A DNA stretch of 14,889 nt from an uncultured Bacteroidales bacterium (GCA_937906975.1 CALCUN010000174.1:1-14889); one strand, 5' to 3'. Shown: positions 1 to 7,903, counted from the stretch's first letter. A program made the numbers and translations. Notes: generated from the letters alone by a model not told the origin.

Positions 1-130
1 CGAAAACGGCAAACGCCTTCACACACAAAATTCCTATTACCTTGAAGAAGGCGAAGGCTATCATAAGAAAAAAGTACTATCTTGCCTTAAAGATTGGACA
101 CCAAAAGCAATAAAAGGAATAAAAGAATAA
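1..130 (+). CDS. 3' end of an unidentified protein (partial)
   Basis: An open frame enters from the left edge (first complete codon at base 2) and ends at TAA 128-130, giving the last 42 residues of a protein. The tail is basic and hydrophilic, ending TPKAIKGIKE, with an aromatic/acidic stretch (NSYYLEEGEGYHKKK) before it. There is no membrane segment and no sorting-type C-terminus. I do not recognise the family from this short piece. Support for it being real is that the frame is open to the edge and that its stop lies just before a strong hairpin (158-201), where it converges with the minus-strand operon. Confidence 0.6.
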   Translation, partial: ENGKRLHTQNSYYLEEGEGYHKKKVLSCLKDWTPKAIKGIKE

Positions 131-157
131 GAGCGAAAAAAAAGTCTAAGGAAACGC

Positions 158-201
158 AAAATAAAGCAAAGAAAAAAATTTTTTTTTCTTTGCTTTATTT
201 T
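158..201. terminator. Bidirectional terminator hairpin between convergent genes
   Basis: Two perfectly complementary 21-base arms (158-178 and 181-201) are separated by only two bases. Each arm carries an A or T run next to the central AAAGCAAAG/CTTTGCTTT core, so a transcript from either strand forms a stem followed by U-rich sequence. A second pairing, TCTAAG 145-150 with CTTAGA 209-214, flanks it. The hairpin lies between the stop of the partial + gene (130) and the stop of the minus-strand lipoprotein gene (225), as expected for a shared terminator. Confidence 0.8.
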
Positions 202-224
202 ATTTTTTCTTAGAGATATTTTTC

Positions 225-1853
225 TTATTCTTTTTTAACGTTTTTTAGGATTAGAAGATTAAGTGGGTTTGATTCAAATCCGCTTATGTTTTTTTGTACA
301 AATCGCAATACTTGGTCGTAATACAAAACCACTATCGGACTTTCTTCTATTATTATGGCGTTCATTTTTTTGTATAAGGCGATTCGCTTTTCGTAATCTG
401 TCTCTAAGATTGATTCTTCATAGAGTCTGTCATATTCTTTTGAAGAGAAATGAGTGTAATTTGAGCCTTTTGGGCAATGATTCTTGCTATAAAAAAGCGA
501 AAGATAGTTTTCTGCATCGGGATAATCGGCAATCCATGAGCCACGAAACCATTGTGTTTTGCCTTGTGCTATATGCTCACGCAAAGCAGCAGGAGGATTA
601 ACATCTATCTTTACCTTTATTCCTAAAAGTCCTAATTGTTGTTGAATATATTTACATAAATCAAGATAAGTTGCCGTTGTGGAAAGTGTAATTTCTTGCA
701 TTCCTTCTCCATTTGGGTAACCTGCCTCTTGCAATAGCTGTTTGCTTTTTTGGGGATTGTATTTGTATGAATTTATTGTGGAATCAAATCCTGCTAAACC
801 TACGGGAATGATTCCAAATTCACCTGGATAGCCAACGTTATTACGCATATATTTTATCATCTTCTCTCGAGAGAATCCGTAATTTATGGCTTGGCGTACT
901 CTTTTGTCTTTTAATGGATTGTTTTCATCGTTTAAGTCCATTTTAAAGCCAAGATATTCTGTGTTTAAGTAGGGTTGTGTTATTAGATTTATCTTATCCT
1001 TATACTTAGGCTGTAATTTTCCGCTACGTGTTAAGATTTCGTCTTTATAATTTGGGTCTATGCCCGAAATAAAGTCGATGTTTCCTTTGACAAATTCCAA
1101 GAAAACGGATTGTTTATCGACTATAAAACTAATGGCTACGGCATCTAAATATGGGAGTCTTTCTCCTGTGGAATCGGTTTCAAAGTAGTCTTCATTTTTT
1201 ACAAGTACCAATTTGACATTTTCTTTCCACATTTTGAATTTAAAAGGTCCTGTACCTATAGGGTGCTTTCTGAAATCTTCTTTGTAATGTTCTACTATTT
1301 CTTTTGGCACAACGCTTGCGTAAGGCATCGTAAGTATTCCAAGAAATGGTGAAAAGGGTTGTTTTAATCGCACAATGAATGTGCTATCGTTTGGTGCAAG
1401 AAAACTGTATTCTTCATTTTTTTGCTCTACGTTTTCAAAAAAAGCTGCCCCCGGCGACATTGTTTTTTTATCTACTACCCTATTTAAACTATATACGAAA
1501 TCCTCTGCAACAACTCTACGTTTGCCATTTTTGAAAAGCGAATGTGGGTGAAAATATACGTCATCTCGTAAATGGAATGTGTACTCTAATCCGTCATTTG
1601 ACACCTCCCATGATTTGGCTATTGAGGGGATAATATTTAATTCATTATCCATTTGCACCAAGCCGTTATATAGTTGCAGATCTGCCCATATCATTGCTTG
1701 GTCTTTTGCGTATGCTGGGTCTAAGGAGTGAATATTTGCTGCTTCGTTATAACGAAAAACTTTCTTGTCCGCATTAGGATTCTTGCTTGTGCAAGAACTT
1801 AATACAAGGACAAGAAAGTTTATTATAAAGTATGTTTTAAAATTAAATTTCAA
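225..1853 (-). CDS. Peptide/oligopeptide ABC transporter substrate-binding lipoprotein (SBP family 5)
   Basis: Predicted 542-residue extracytoplasmic solute-binding protein of the DppA/OppA/NikA family, which captures peptides or similar ligands for an ABC importer. Residues 1-21 form a lipoprotein signal peptide ending in the lipobox LSSC, with Cys21 as the lipidated residue. The family signature near the N-terminus is clear at residues 78-102: IAKSW, then NDGLEYTF and LRDDVYFH. The length matches the family. The start codon is TTG at 1853-1851, only five bases after the stop of the upstream yitT-like gene. No ATG in this frame would keep the signal peptide, so TTG is the best start, probably by translational coupling. 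It is the last gene of the smpB operon. No permease or ATPase gene lies nearby, so the partner transporter must be elsewhere, or the protein works differently. The ligand cannot be predicted. Confidence 0.9.
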   Translation of the reverse strand: MKFNFKTYFIINFLVLVLSSCTSKNPNADKKVFRYNEAANIHSLDPAYAKDQAMIWADLQLYNGLVQMDNELNIIPSIAKSWEVSNDGLEYTFHLRDDVYFHPHSLFKNGKRRVVAEDFVYSLNRVVDKKTMSPGAAFFENVEQKNEEYSFLAPNDSTFIVRLKQPFSPFLGILTMPYASVVPKEIVEHYKEDFRKHPIGTGPFKFKMWKENVKLVLVKNEDYFETDSTGERLPYLDAVAISFIVDKQSVFLEFVKGNIDFISGIDPNYKDEILTRSGKLQPKYKDKINLITQPYLNTEYLGFKMDLNDENNPLKDKRVRQAINYGFSREKMIKYMRNNVGYPGEFGIIPVGLAGFDSTINSYKYNPQKSKQLLQEAGYPNGEGMQEITLSTTATYLDLCKYIQQQLGLLGIKVKIDVNPPAALREHIAQGKTQWFRGSWIADYPDAENYLSLFYSKNHCPKGSNYTHFSSKEYDRLYEESILETDYEKRIALYKKMNAIIIEESPIVVLYYDQVLRFVQKNISGFESNPLNLLILKNVKKE

Positions 1854-1858
1854 ATGTT

Positions 1859-2758
1859 TTATTTCTTTATTTGTAAGAAATTCTTTCCGTAAACACCTTG
1901 TGTCTTTGCTATTGATATGAAAGCATTTGGGTCTATCGCTTTTACCAATCGCATTATTTCAACTTTGTCTTTCTTTTGTGCGATTACCAATAGGACTTTT
2001 TGGTCTTTTTTACTGTACCAGCCCCATCCGTTTAATAATGTTACGCCTCGTTTTACTTCATTGCCTATTGCGTCTGCTATTTCATTACTCATTTGAGACA
2101 TAATAGTGATTTGATAGGTTTGTTTCTCACCTTCAACAATGAAGTCTATTGAATATGTAAATACTCCTAAGCAAACAAAACAATATACTAATTCTTCAAT
2201 TCCGTTACCCATTATAATAGTTGATGCAATAACGCATGTATCTACTATCATTATCACATATCCTGGGCTGACGTTTTTGTATTTTGTTACAATTAGCGCA
2301 ATAATATCACTACCTCCTGAGTTTCCTCCATTAATAAAACACAATCCAATTCCTAATCCCGATAAAACTCCTCCCAATATTGCTTTTGTAATCATTTCCA
2401 TGTTTTCAAATCTGAATTGTTCCATATTTTGAACCTCTAAGACTTGTTGGAAAAATATCAAAAACAAGGAAGCTGCTCCCATTCCTATGATTGTGTTTAT
2501 TGCAAACTTACCTCCAAGGATTCTATAGCCTATTAACAATAATATTGCATTGATTGAGAAGTTTGTTATACCCATTGGTATTCCTGTAAGGTAATAAATA
2601 ACTGATGAAAGTCCGACTACGCCTCCTCCAATTATCTTAGAAGGCACAAGAAATACGCTCCATGAAAAACAATACATTGATATTCCTAAAAGAATTAGGA
2701 GGTATTTTACTACCATCTTCCATATTGGAGTTTTTGTCATTAGATTTACTTTATTCAT
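1859..2758 (-). CDS. YitT family membrane protein (YitT membrane domain + DUF2179)
   Basis: Predicted 299-residue integral membrane protein. Residues about 15-210 hold five or six hydrophobic segments with the glycine-rich family motifs GGGVVGLSS (44-52) and NGGNSGGSD (143-151). The C-terminal soluble DUF2179 domain (about 213-292) is recognisable from RGVTLLNGWGWY, KVLLVIA and the final GVYGKNF. YitT-type proteins are widespread in Firmicutes and Bacteroidota. Their function is poorly defined; transport has been suggested but no substrate is established. The ATG at 2758 lies 32 bases after the stop of the thioredoxin-like gene, behind an A-rich leader typical of Bacteroidota start sites. The gene is third in the operon and nearly abuts the lipoprotein gene. 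Confidence 0.9.
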   Translation of the reverse strand: MNKVNLMTKTPIWKMVVKYLLILLGISMYCFSWSVFLVPSKIIGGGVVGLSSVIYYLTGIPMGITNFSINAILLLIGYRILGGKFAINTIIGMGAASLFLIFFQQVLEVQNMEQFRFENMEMITKAILGGVLSGLGIGLCFINGGNSGGSDIIALIVTKYKNVSPGYVIMIVDTCVIASTIIMGNGIEELVYCFVCLGVFTYSIDFIVEGEKQTYQITIMSQMSNEIADAIGNEVKRGVTLLNGWGWYSKKDQKVLLVIAQKKDKVEIMRLVKAIDPNAFISIAKTQGVYGKNFLQIKK

Positions 2759-2790
2759 ATCTTTATTTTCTTTTTATTTTAAAAAAATTT

Positions 2791-4749
2791 TTATCTCGCA
2801 AACATAAGAGTTAATCTCTCTGGTATTTCGTCCATATTTAGATTCTTCGCAACTATGTTCCCTTTTGAATCAATAAGTATATTTTGTGGGATATAGGTCA
2901 TTTCAAATAGCTTAACAATTACGCTACTCCAACGTTTCAAATCTGAAAGATTAACCCAATTCATTTTTTCTACTGCAATAGTATTCTTCCATGCCATTTT
3001 TGAATCGTCAAGTGAAACACTCACTATTTCTAATCCGTCTTTTCTAAATTTCTTGTAAAGCATTCTTAAATCTTTTATTTGCATTAGAGATTTATTGTCC
3101 CATGATGCCCAAAAATGTATTAGGGTGTATTTGTTTTTTTGTGCTATATCCATTATAGATACAGGTTCTGAGTTTGTGTTTTCAAGAGTGAAGTTTCTAA
3201 TCTTTTCTCCTACTTGTTCTTCTTTATCCAATTCTAAAATATGTCTGCCAAGCAAATCGTATTGGTACATTTTTTTTGCTTCGCCTTCAAGAGTTGAATA
3301 AATTTCTTTTAATTCTGAGGTTTTTAAATAAGGTGCTAAGTAAGCTGTTACGATGAATGGAGAATAAACACTTGATTTGTTATCTAAAACATAATTCATT
3401 AAACATTGCATTGGGTTCTTTTGGCGATTACAGTTATTGGCTATTTGCAAAAACTCGTCATTTGAAGAAGAACCTTTTATAGATATTTTATCTAAGTTCT
3501 CATATTTTCCACTGATTTCAATGTTTTCGTTATTCATAAAGAAGGAAATCTCTCCCATGCTTGAAGGTAGTGAAATTATTGCCATACATGTTCTATCTAC
3601 CTTGCCAGAAAATTCAAATTGTCCATTGACAACTTTTGATTTTATTTCTTCTTTCTTTCCGTTTTCAAGTAATAATTCTAAGGATATTTTACCCTCTACA
3701 ATTCCATCTATAGCTCCGCTGATTGTGAAGCCAGATGCAGCTGTTAATTCTTTTAATCTAATTGCTAATTCTTCTGTCGATAGGTTGAAAGCTACTATTT
3801 TTCCTTCTTTGTCTATCAAAACATTGCTTGGAACTTCTTTTATCATGTAGGTTTGTGCAGAAGAAGTTTCCCATTTTTTGAAATCACAAAGTTGCAACCA
3901 AGGTAATTTATCTTCTCTAATAGCTTTCTCCCACATTGCAGGGTCTTCGTCTAAGGAAACGCTGATAATTTCAAACCCTTTGTTGTTATATTTTGAGTAA
4001 ATCTTGATTAATTCTGGATTTTGTTCTCTTGATCTCTTGCTCCACGAAGCCCAAAAATCTAAAAGCACATAATCGTGTCTTCTTGTTTCGTCTGTCAATC
4101 TGAATGTTTTGTTTTGTGCATCTTTCATTGTGAAATTAGGAGCCTTTCCTCCTATTTTGAGTTGTGTCATCAAGGCTTCTCTTTCTCTTAAATGTCTATA
4201 GTGATATGTATTTAAGGCTTCTTCTTTTAAGGTATTAAGTGTGCGGGTTAAGTCTGAATAATTCCACTTGTATGCAAGATAAGAAGCAATTATATCTGGT
4301 GAAAAAATATGGGAAGGATTGTTTATAACCCAGTTTTCTAATCTTGATAAATGCACCTCATAGTCTTCCTTTTTCTGTGGTGCAACTATTGAATACCATT
4401 CATCGGTTAATTTTGTTCCTTTTATCTTTGTCTTTTTTGGTTCTTGAGGAACAAACACCATCTCTACATTATCTGATGGCGAAAGATATAAACGATATGT
4501 TTTTTTACCATTTATAGTTAATAAAGCTGGTATTGGATCTTTTATTTGACCTCTAAAAGAAAATTTTCCATCATCTCCTATTCTTGAACTATCCAATTGT
4601 TCATTTCCATCTCTGAAATATGTTCTCAAAGTCGCAAGACCATTTTTACTTCCTTTAACTTGACCATTTATTATATACCCTTGTGCAAAGCTAACAAGAG
4701 TAAACAACGACATAAAGGTGAATAAAACTAGTTTTTTCATATTTACCAT
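2791..4749 (-). CDS. Tandem DUF4369/TlpA-like thioredoxin-fold protein lacking active-site cysteines
   Basis: Predicted 652-residue exported protein. The signal peptide is MKKLVLFTFMSLFTLVSFAQ, read from Met4, with likely cleavage near FAQ-G. There are two copies of the same unit. Unit 1 has a DUF4369-like beta domain (about 24-110), a helical linker and a TlpA/AhpC-type thioredoxin fold (about 198-335). Unit 2 repeats this at about 341-425 and 513-650. Both thioredoxin folds keep the FWASW strand and the cis-proline region (Pro307 and Pro621), but the WCxxC motif is changed. Unit 1 reads WSKRS, with Ser237 and Ser240 in place of both cysteines. Unit 2 reads WDNKS, with Asp551 and Ser554. Disulfide exchange chemistry is therefore not expected, and a binding or chaperone role is more likely. 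Related Bacteroidota proteins usually keep CxxC. The start may be Met1 (4749) or Met4 (4740). The gene begins seven bases after smpB. Confidence 0.88.
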   Translation of the reverse strand: MVNMKKLVLFTFMSLFTLVSFAQGYIINGQVKGSKNGLATLRTYFRDGNEQLDSSRIGDDGKFSFRGQIKDPIPALLTINGKKTYRLYLSPSDNVEMVFVPQEPKKTKIKGTKLTDEWYSIVAPQKKEDYEVHLSRLENWVINNPSHIFSPDIIASYLAYKWNYSDLTRTLNTLKEEALNTYHYRHLREREALMTQLKIGGKAPNFTMKDAQNKTFRLTDETRRHDYVLLDFWASWSKRSREQNPELIKIYSKYNNKGFEIISVSLDEDPAMWEKAIREDKLPWLQLCDFKKWETSSAQTYMIKEVPSNVLIDKEGKIVAFNLSTEELAIRLKELTAASGFTISGAIDGIVEGKISLELLLENGKKEEIKSKVVNGQFEFSGKVDRTCMAIISLPSSMGEISFFMNNENIEISGKYENLDKISIKGSSSNDEFLQIANNCNRQKNPMQCLMNYVLDNKSSVYSPFIVTAYLAPYLKTSELKEIYSTLEGEAKKMYQYDLLGRHILELDKEEQVGEKIRNFTLENTNSEPVSIMDIAQKNKYTLIHFWASWDNKSLMQIKDLRMLYKKFRKDGLEIVSVSLDDSKMAWKNTIAVEKMNWVNLSDLKRWSSVIVKLFEMTYIPQNILIDSKGNIVAKNLNMDEIPERLTLMFAR

Positions 4750-4756
4750 TATTTAT

Positions 4757-5218
4757 TTAATACTTTAAAGCCCTTTCAAGCTCTCTTTTATTATCTTTTA
4801 ATTTGATTGTTTCTCGTTTATCGTAAGAATGTTTTCCTTTACAAAGAGCTATTTCAAGTTTTGCAAATCCTCTTTCATCAACATATAATAATGTAGGAAT
4901 AATTGTAAAGCCCTTCTCCTTGCTCTTATTTTCTAATTTTCTTAATTCGTTTTTCTTTAAAAGCAACTTGCGGATTCTTTTCACCTGATGATTATAATAC
5001 GAACCAAAACGATATTCTGAAATGTGCATATCGTGAACCCATAATTCCCCTTTGCTAAACATACAATAAGAATCGGAAAGGTTTACCTTACCTTCCCTGA
5101 TAGATTTTATTTCTGTGCCATATAGAACAATACCTGCCCTAAATGTTTGAACAAAGTAATATTCAAAATTCGCTTTTCTATTCTTTATATCGATAAGATG
5201 CTTTTCTTCTAACTGCAT
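4757..5218 (-). CDS. smpB: SsrA-binding protein SmpB
   Basis: SmpB binds tmRNA (SsrA) and delivers it to stalled ribosomes for trans-translation. The 153-residue length is standard. Family landmarks are present: NRKANFEYYFVQTFRAGIVL near the N-terminus, then GTEIKSIREGKVNLSDSYC, GELWVHDMHISEY, RKLLLKKNEL, and the basic C-terminal tail with KGKHSYDKRETIKLKDNKRE, which enters the ribosomal mRNA channel. Start ATG is at 5218. A TAATTTTG element (5226-5233, minus strand) lies only seven bases upstream, so the mRNA would have almost no leader. It is the first gene of a four-gene operon. The tmRNA gene itself is not in the window. Confidence 0.98.
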   Translation of the reverse strand: MQLEEKHLIDIKNRKANFEYYFVQTFRAGIVLYGTEIKSIREGKVNLSDSYCMFSKGELWVHDMHISEYRFGSYYNHQVKRIRKLLLKKNELRKLENKSKEKGFTIIPTLLYVDERGFAKLEIALCKGKHSYDKRETIKLKDNKRELERALKY

Positions 5219-5225
5219 AACGTTG

Positions 5226-5233
5226 CAAAATTA
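5226..5233 (-). promoter_or_regulatory. -7 element of the smpB operon promoter
   Basis: On the minus strand this reads TAATTTTG, a full match to the Bacteroidota -7 consensus TAnnTTTG. No clear TTTG lies at the usual 19-20 bases upstream. The element ends seven bases before the smpB ATG, so transcription would begin at, or within a few bases of, the start codon. Confidence 0.55.
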
Positions 5234-5367
5234 GTAAAAAAACTCGTTTCTTAGACTTTTTTCAAGAAACTTATCGATATTTTAAAGAAATCGCTTTTTT
5301 TATTTAAATTTATTTTTCTAAAAATCAATACTTTAAAAAAATAATGTAAAATTTTTCTTAGAGAAAA

Positions 5368-5398
5368 TTTGGTAGTATTAAAAAATGTCGTAATTTTG
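5368..5398 (+). promoter_or_regulatory. Promoter of tRNA-Lys
   Basis: TTTG (5368-5371) is followed after 19 bases by TAATTTTG (5391-5398). Both elements and the spacing match the Bacteroidota primary-sigma consensus. Transcription should begin at about 5403-5406, roughly 15 bases before the mature tRNA 5' end. Confidence 0.75.
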
Positions 5399-5418
5399 CA
5401 CTCGCAAATCAGGGGAAT

Positions 5419-5491
5419 GACCAAGTAGCTCAGCCGGTAGAGCACATCCCTTTTAAGGATGGGGTCCTGGGTTCGAGTCCCAGCTTGGTCA
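5419..5491 (+). tRNA. tRNA-Lys (anticodon UUU)
   Basis: A complete 73-base cloverleaf is visible. The acceptor stem is GACCAAG/CTTGGTC. The D arm is GCTC/GAGC. The anticodon stem is CATCC/GGATG with loop CTTTTAA, putting TTT at 5452-5454. The T arm is CTGGG/CCCAG with loop TTCGAGT, and the discriminator base is A. The sequence continues CTGATA, so CCA is not encoded and must be added after transcription. The gene has its own upstream promoter and downstream terminator. It sits between the divergent smpB operon and the secreted peptidase gene. Confidence 0.97.
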
Positions 5492-5505
5492 CTGATAGTT
5501 TAAGG

Positions 5506-5536
5506 AAAGCCGATTGTGAAAACAGTCGGCTTTTTT
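5506..5536 (+). terminator. Intrinsic terminator of the tRNA-Lys transcript
   Basis: The stem AAGCCGATTGT (5507-5517) pairs with ACAGTCGGCTT (5522-5532) with one G-U wobble, closing a GAAA tetraloop. Six T residues end at 5536. This is a classic rho-independent terminator, 15 bases after the tRNA 3' end. Confidence 0.9.
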
Positions 5537-5565
5537 GCATATATACGTTCTTATATCTACCTTTG
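5534..5565 (+). promoter_or_regulatory. Promoter of the secreted M1-type peptidase gene
   Basis: TTTG (5534-5537) and TACCTTTG (5558-5565), 20 bases apart, match the Bacteroidota consensus. The -33 element is formed by the T-tract of the preceding terminator, so the two signals overlap. The predicted leader before the ATG at 5581 is about 10 bases. Confidence 0.65.
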
Positions 5566-5580
5566 CAAAAAATTATTCTT

Positions 5581-7884
5581 ATGAAAAAATTCTGTTTTTT
5601 ATCAATTCTTTTGTGTTTGTGGTGTTTAAATATCACAAAAGCACAAAGCCCAAACATAGATGTATTACATTATAATATATCTCTTAATGTAAATAACCTA
5701 CAAGTAGGAAAACACGTAGGATTTACCGAAATCACATTTCTAATCTTAGATGAAAATCCATCATTTATTGAATTTGATTTAAAAAACCAAACAGTAGATT
5801 CTGTTTTTCTAAACGACAATCCAATAGATTTTAGTTATCAAAATAATAAAATTAAGTTTACACCAAGCAATCAATATTTGAGTCTTGACACTCTAAGAGC
5901 CAAAATCTACTATCAAGGAGGACAAAACGTAGAGCCTTATAATTGGGGCGGAATCCACTACTCAAATTATATAATCTACACACTTGGAGTAGCATTTCAA
6001 GATTTTCCTCATTGTTATGGCCGTAGTTGGTTTGCGTGCAACGACTCTTTCACAGACAAAGCAAAGTTTGATTTTTATATTACCACAAACAGTGATGTAA
6101 AAGCCGTATGTTCAGGAAATCTAATCTCGCAAACAGACAACGCAGATAGTAAAACATATCATTGGAGACTTGAACAAAATTCCCCAACCTATTCAGTAGG
6201 AATGACAATAGCTAATTTCTCAAAATTAGAAAAAGAAATCATCTCCAACAATCGTAACATACCTTTAAATGTCTATTATTTCTCTGGAGATAGCACAGCA
6301 ATAGAAGAAAATTTCCGTCATATCGATTCAGCATTTGTTTGCTTAGAAAAAAGTTTTGGCGAATTTAAATTCAACAGAGTTGGATATTGCACAACTCCAA
6401 AGGGAAGTATGGAGCATATTGACAACATTAGTCTTGCTCAAACTTTGGCTGCGGATTATTCCCTACAGTCTCAAGCTGTGATTGTACACGAAATGGGACA
6501 TTCTTGGTTTGGAAATTTAATTACTTGCGCAACTTCTGGCGATATGTGGATAAATGAAGGTTGGACAACCTTTACAGAAAGACTTAGTCTTGAAGCAATT
6601 TTTGGAGAAGATGTAGCAAAAGAACATTTTAGAGCCAAAATCGAATCAGTAATTCACGATTTACCTTTTAGCGAAGGACGTTTTGCATTAAGCGGTGTTA
6701 GCAGTGAAAACACCTATTCAAGCACCGTTTACGACAAAGGTGCATTGATTGCAATGAGTCTTAAAACCTATATGGGTGATAGCATATTTTACACTAGCGT
6801 TCAAAGACTTCTTCAAGATTTTGCTTATTCCAACATAGATTCCTACACACTTCGCGATAGCCTTTCGTCTTATTCTGGAATAGATTTAACAGATTTCTTT
6901 AATTATTACGTATTCGATACAATAACTCATCACATCGCAATCAAAAGCTGTGAATTTGAAGAAAATTCTGCGAAAATAAAACTAACCTCTCGCACAGAAT
7001 TTGACAAAAACTCACCTTGCAGCAATATCAGAATCCCTATTACATTTATGGATTCAACCTTTAACAGACACCAAACAATGATAATAGATAATGGAACAGA
7101 AAATGAGCATAATATTTCTTTACCTTTCACTCCTGTTGCTGCATTTTTAGACCTTGACGAAGAGTTTTTTGACCTTACAACCGACAGTTATAAATTTATT
7201 TCAGAGCCTGGCAACTATGATTTCAAAAACTCCTATTTCAAAGCACAAGTAAACTCTTGTCAAGACACTATAATGATACGCCCTACCTTGCATTGGGTTG
7301 GAGATGAGACGGTAAACGAAATAGAAGGCTTAGATAGATTTTCTCAAAAGCACTATTGGACAATAGAAGGCGTAAATCTTGAAAAAGCAGACATTACAGC
7401 AAAATTTTATTTCAAAGTTTCCTATGCAGAAATTGACTTTGACGATAGTTTATTACCAAGCAACTCAAGCAAAGATTCACTAATGCTATTTTATAGAGAA
7501 GACGCAACAAAACCATGGTATAGAATAGAGGCAAATTACCCTTCTTCTTCATCTGGATACGTAACAACAAAACTCAGAAAAGGCGATTTCATAATGGCAA
7601 TTGGCGATAAAAATCTTGTAGGACTAAAAGAGGTTTTACAAAACAATGAAAAGCTAAAAATTTATCCTAACCCTTCAAATGGCGTAATCAACATTTCACA
7701 CCCTGCCTTTGACAAAGAAGCAACCCTAAACATATATAACGAAAATGGTTCTTTGATTTTTTCAAATAAAGTAAAGAAAAAAATAAATAATTCTTTGATT
7801 TATTTAAATATTCCTAAGGGTTTTTATTCCATTGATTTACAATCAGAAAACAAAACAATAAGTAGCAAATTTATTGTAGAGTAA
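5581..7884 (+). CDS. Secreted M1-family zinc metallopeptidase with T9SS type A sorting domain
   Basis: Predicted 767-residue aminopeptidase-like enzyme. The start is ATG 5581, directly before a signal peptide (MKKFCFLSILLCLWCLNITKAQ). The frame stays open to 5485, but an earlier start would lie in the tRNA or its terminator. Residues about 25-210 form the M1 N-terminal beta domain. The exopeptidase motif reads GSMEH (275-279) instead of the usual GxMEN. The zinc site is complete: HEMGH (303-307) plus Glu326 in NEG, 18 residues later. Tyr384 in VYDKGA fits the conserved catalytic tyrosine. Residues about 690-767 form a type A T9SS C-terminal domain (KIYPNPSNG to the end), which directs export across the outer membrane and is normally cleaved. 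The protein should therefore act at or outside the cell surface. The physiological substrate is unknown, and the changed Asn to His may alter N-terminus recognition. Confidence 0.9.
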   Translation: MKKFCFLSILLCLWCLNITKAQSPNIDVLHYNISLNVNNLQVGKHVGFTEITFLILDENPSFIEFDLKNQTVDSVFLNDNPIDFSYQNNKIKFTPSNQYLSLDTLRAKIYYQGGQNVEPYNWGGIHYSNYIIYTLGVAFQDFPHCYGRSWFACNDSFTDKAKFDFYITTNSDVKAVCSGNLISQTDNADSKTYHWRLEQNSPTYSVGMTIANFSKLEKEIISNNRNIPLNVYYFSGDSTAIEENFRHIDSAFVCLEKSFGEFKFNRVGYCTTPKGSMEHIDNISLAQTLAADYSLQSQAVIVHEMGHSWFGNLITCATSGDMWINEGWTTFTERLSLEAIFGEDVAKEHFRAKIESVIHDLPFSEGRFALSGVSSENTYSSTVYDKGALIAMSLKTYMGDSIFYTSVQRLLQDFAYSNIDSYTLRDSLSSYSGIDLTDFFNYYVFDTITHHIAIKSCEFEENSAKIKLTSRTEFDKNSPCSNIRIPITFMDSTFNRHQTMIIDNGTENEHNISLPFTPVAAFLDLDEEFFDLTTDSYKFISEPGNYDFKNSYFKAQVNSCQDTIMIRPTLHWVGDETVNEIEGLDRFSQKHYWTIEGVNLEKADITAKFYFKVSYAEIDFDDSLLPSNSSKDSLMLFYREDATKPWYRIEANYPSSSSGYVTTKLRKGDFIMAIGDKNLVGLKEVLQNNEKLKIYPNPSNGVINISHPAFDKEATLNIYNENGSLIFSNKVKKKINNSLIYLNIPKGFYSIDLQSENKTISSKFIVE

Positions 7885-7903
7885 AATTTTTCTCCTCAAA
7901 AGT

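Noticed and set aside
5234..5367. AT-rich stretch between smpB and the tRNA promoter as a possible small RNA or riboswitch
   Set aside because: Only weak AT-rich inverted repeats are visible (GTTTCTT 5246-5252 with AAGAAAC 5264-5270). No conserved aptamer-like core or terminator could be recognised.
5419..5491. tRNA-Lys as an integration site for a mobile element
   Set aside because: No second copy of the tRNA 3' end and no integrase gene is present in the window.
5485..5580. N-terminal extension of the M1-type peptidase frame, giving a 799-residue reading
   Set aside because: The extension overlaps the tRNA 3' end, its terminator and the peptidase promoter. ATG 5581 begins a typical signal peptide.
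5251..5657. Two minus-strand open frames across the tRNA and the AT-rich intergenic region
   Set aside because: They run antisense through tRNA-Lys and the terminator and have no protein-like motifs. They are chance frames in low-complexity DNA.
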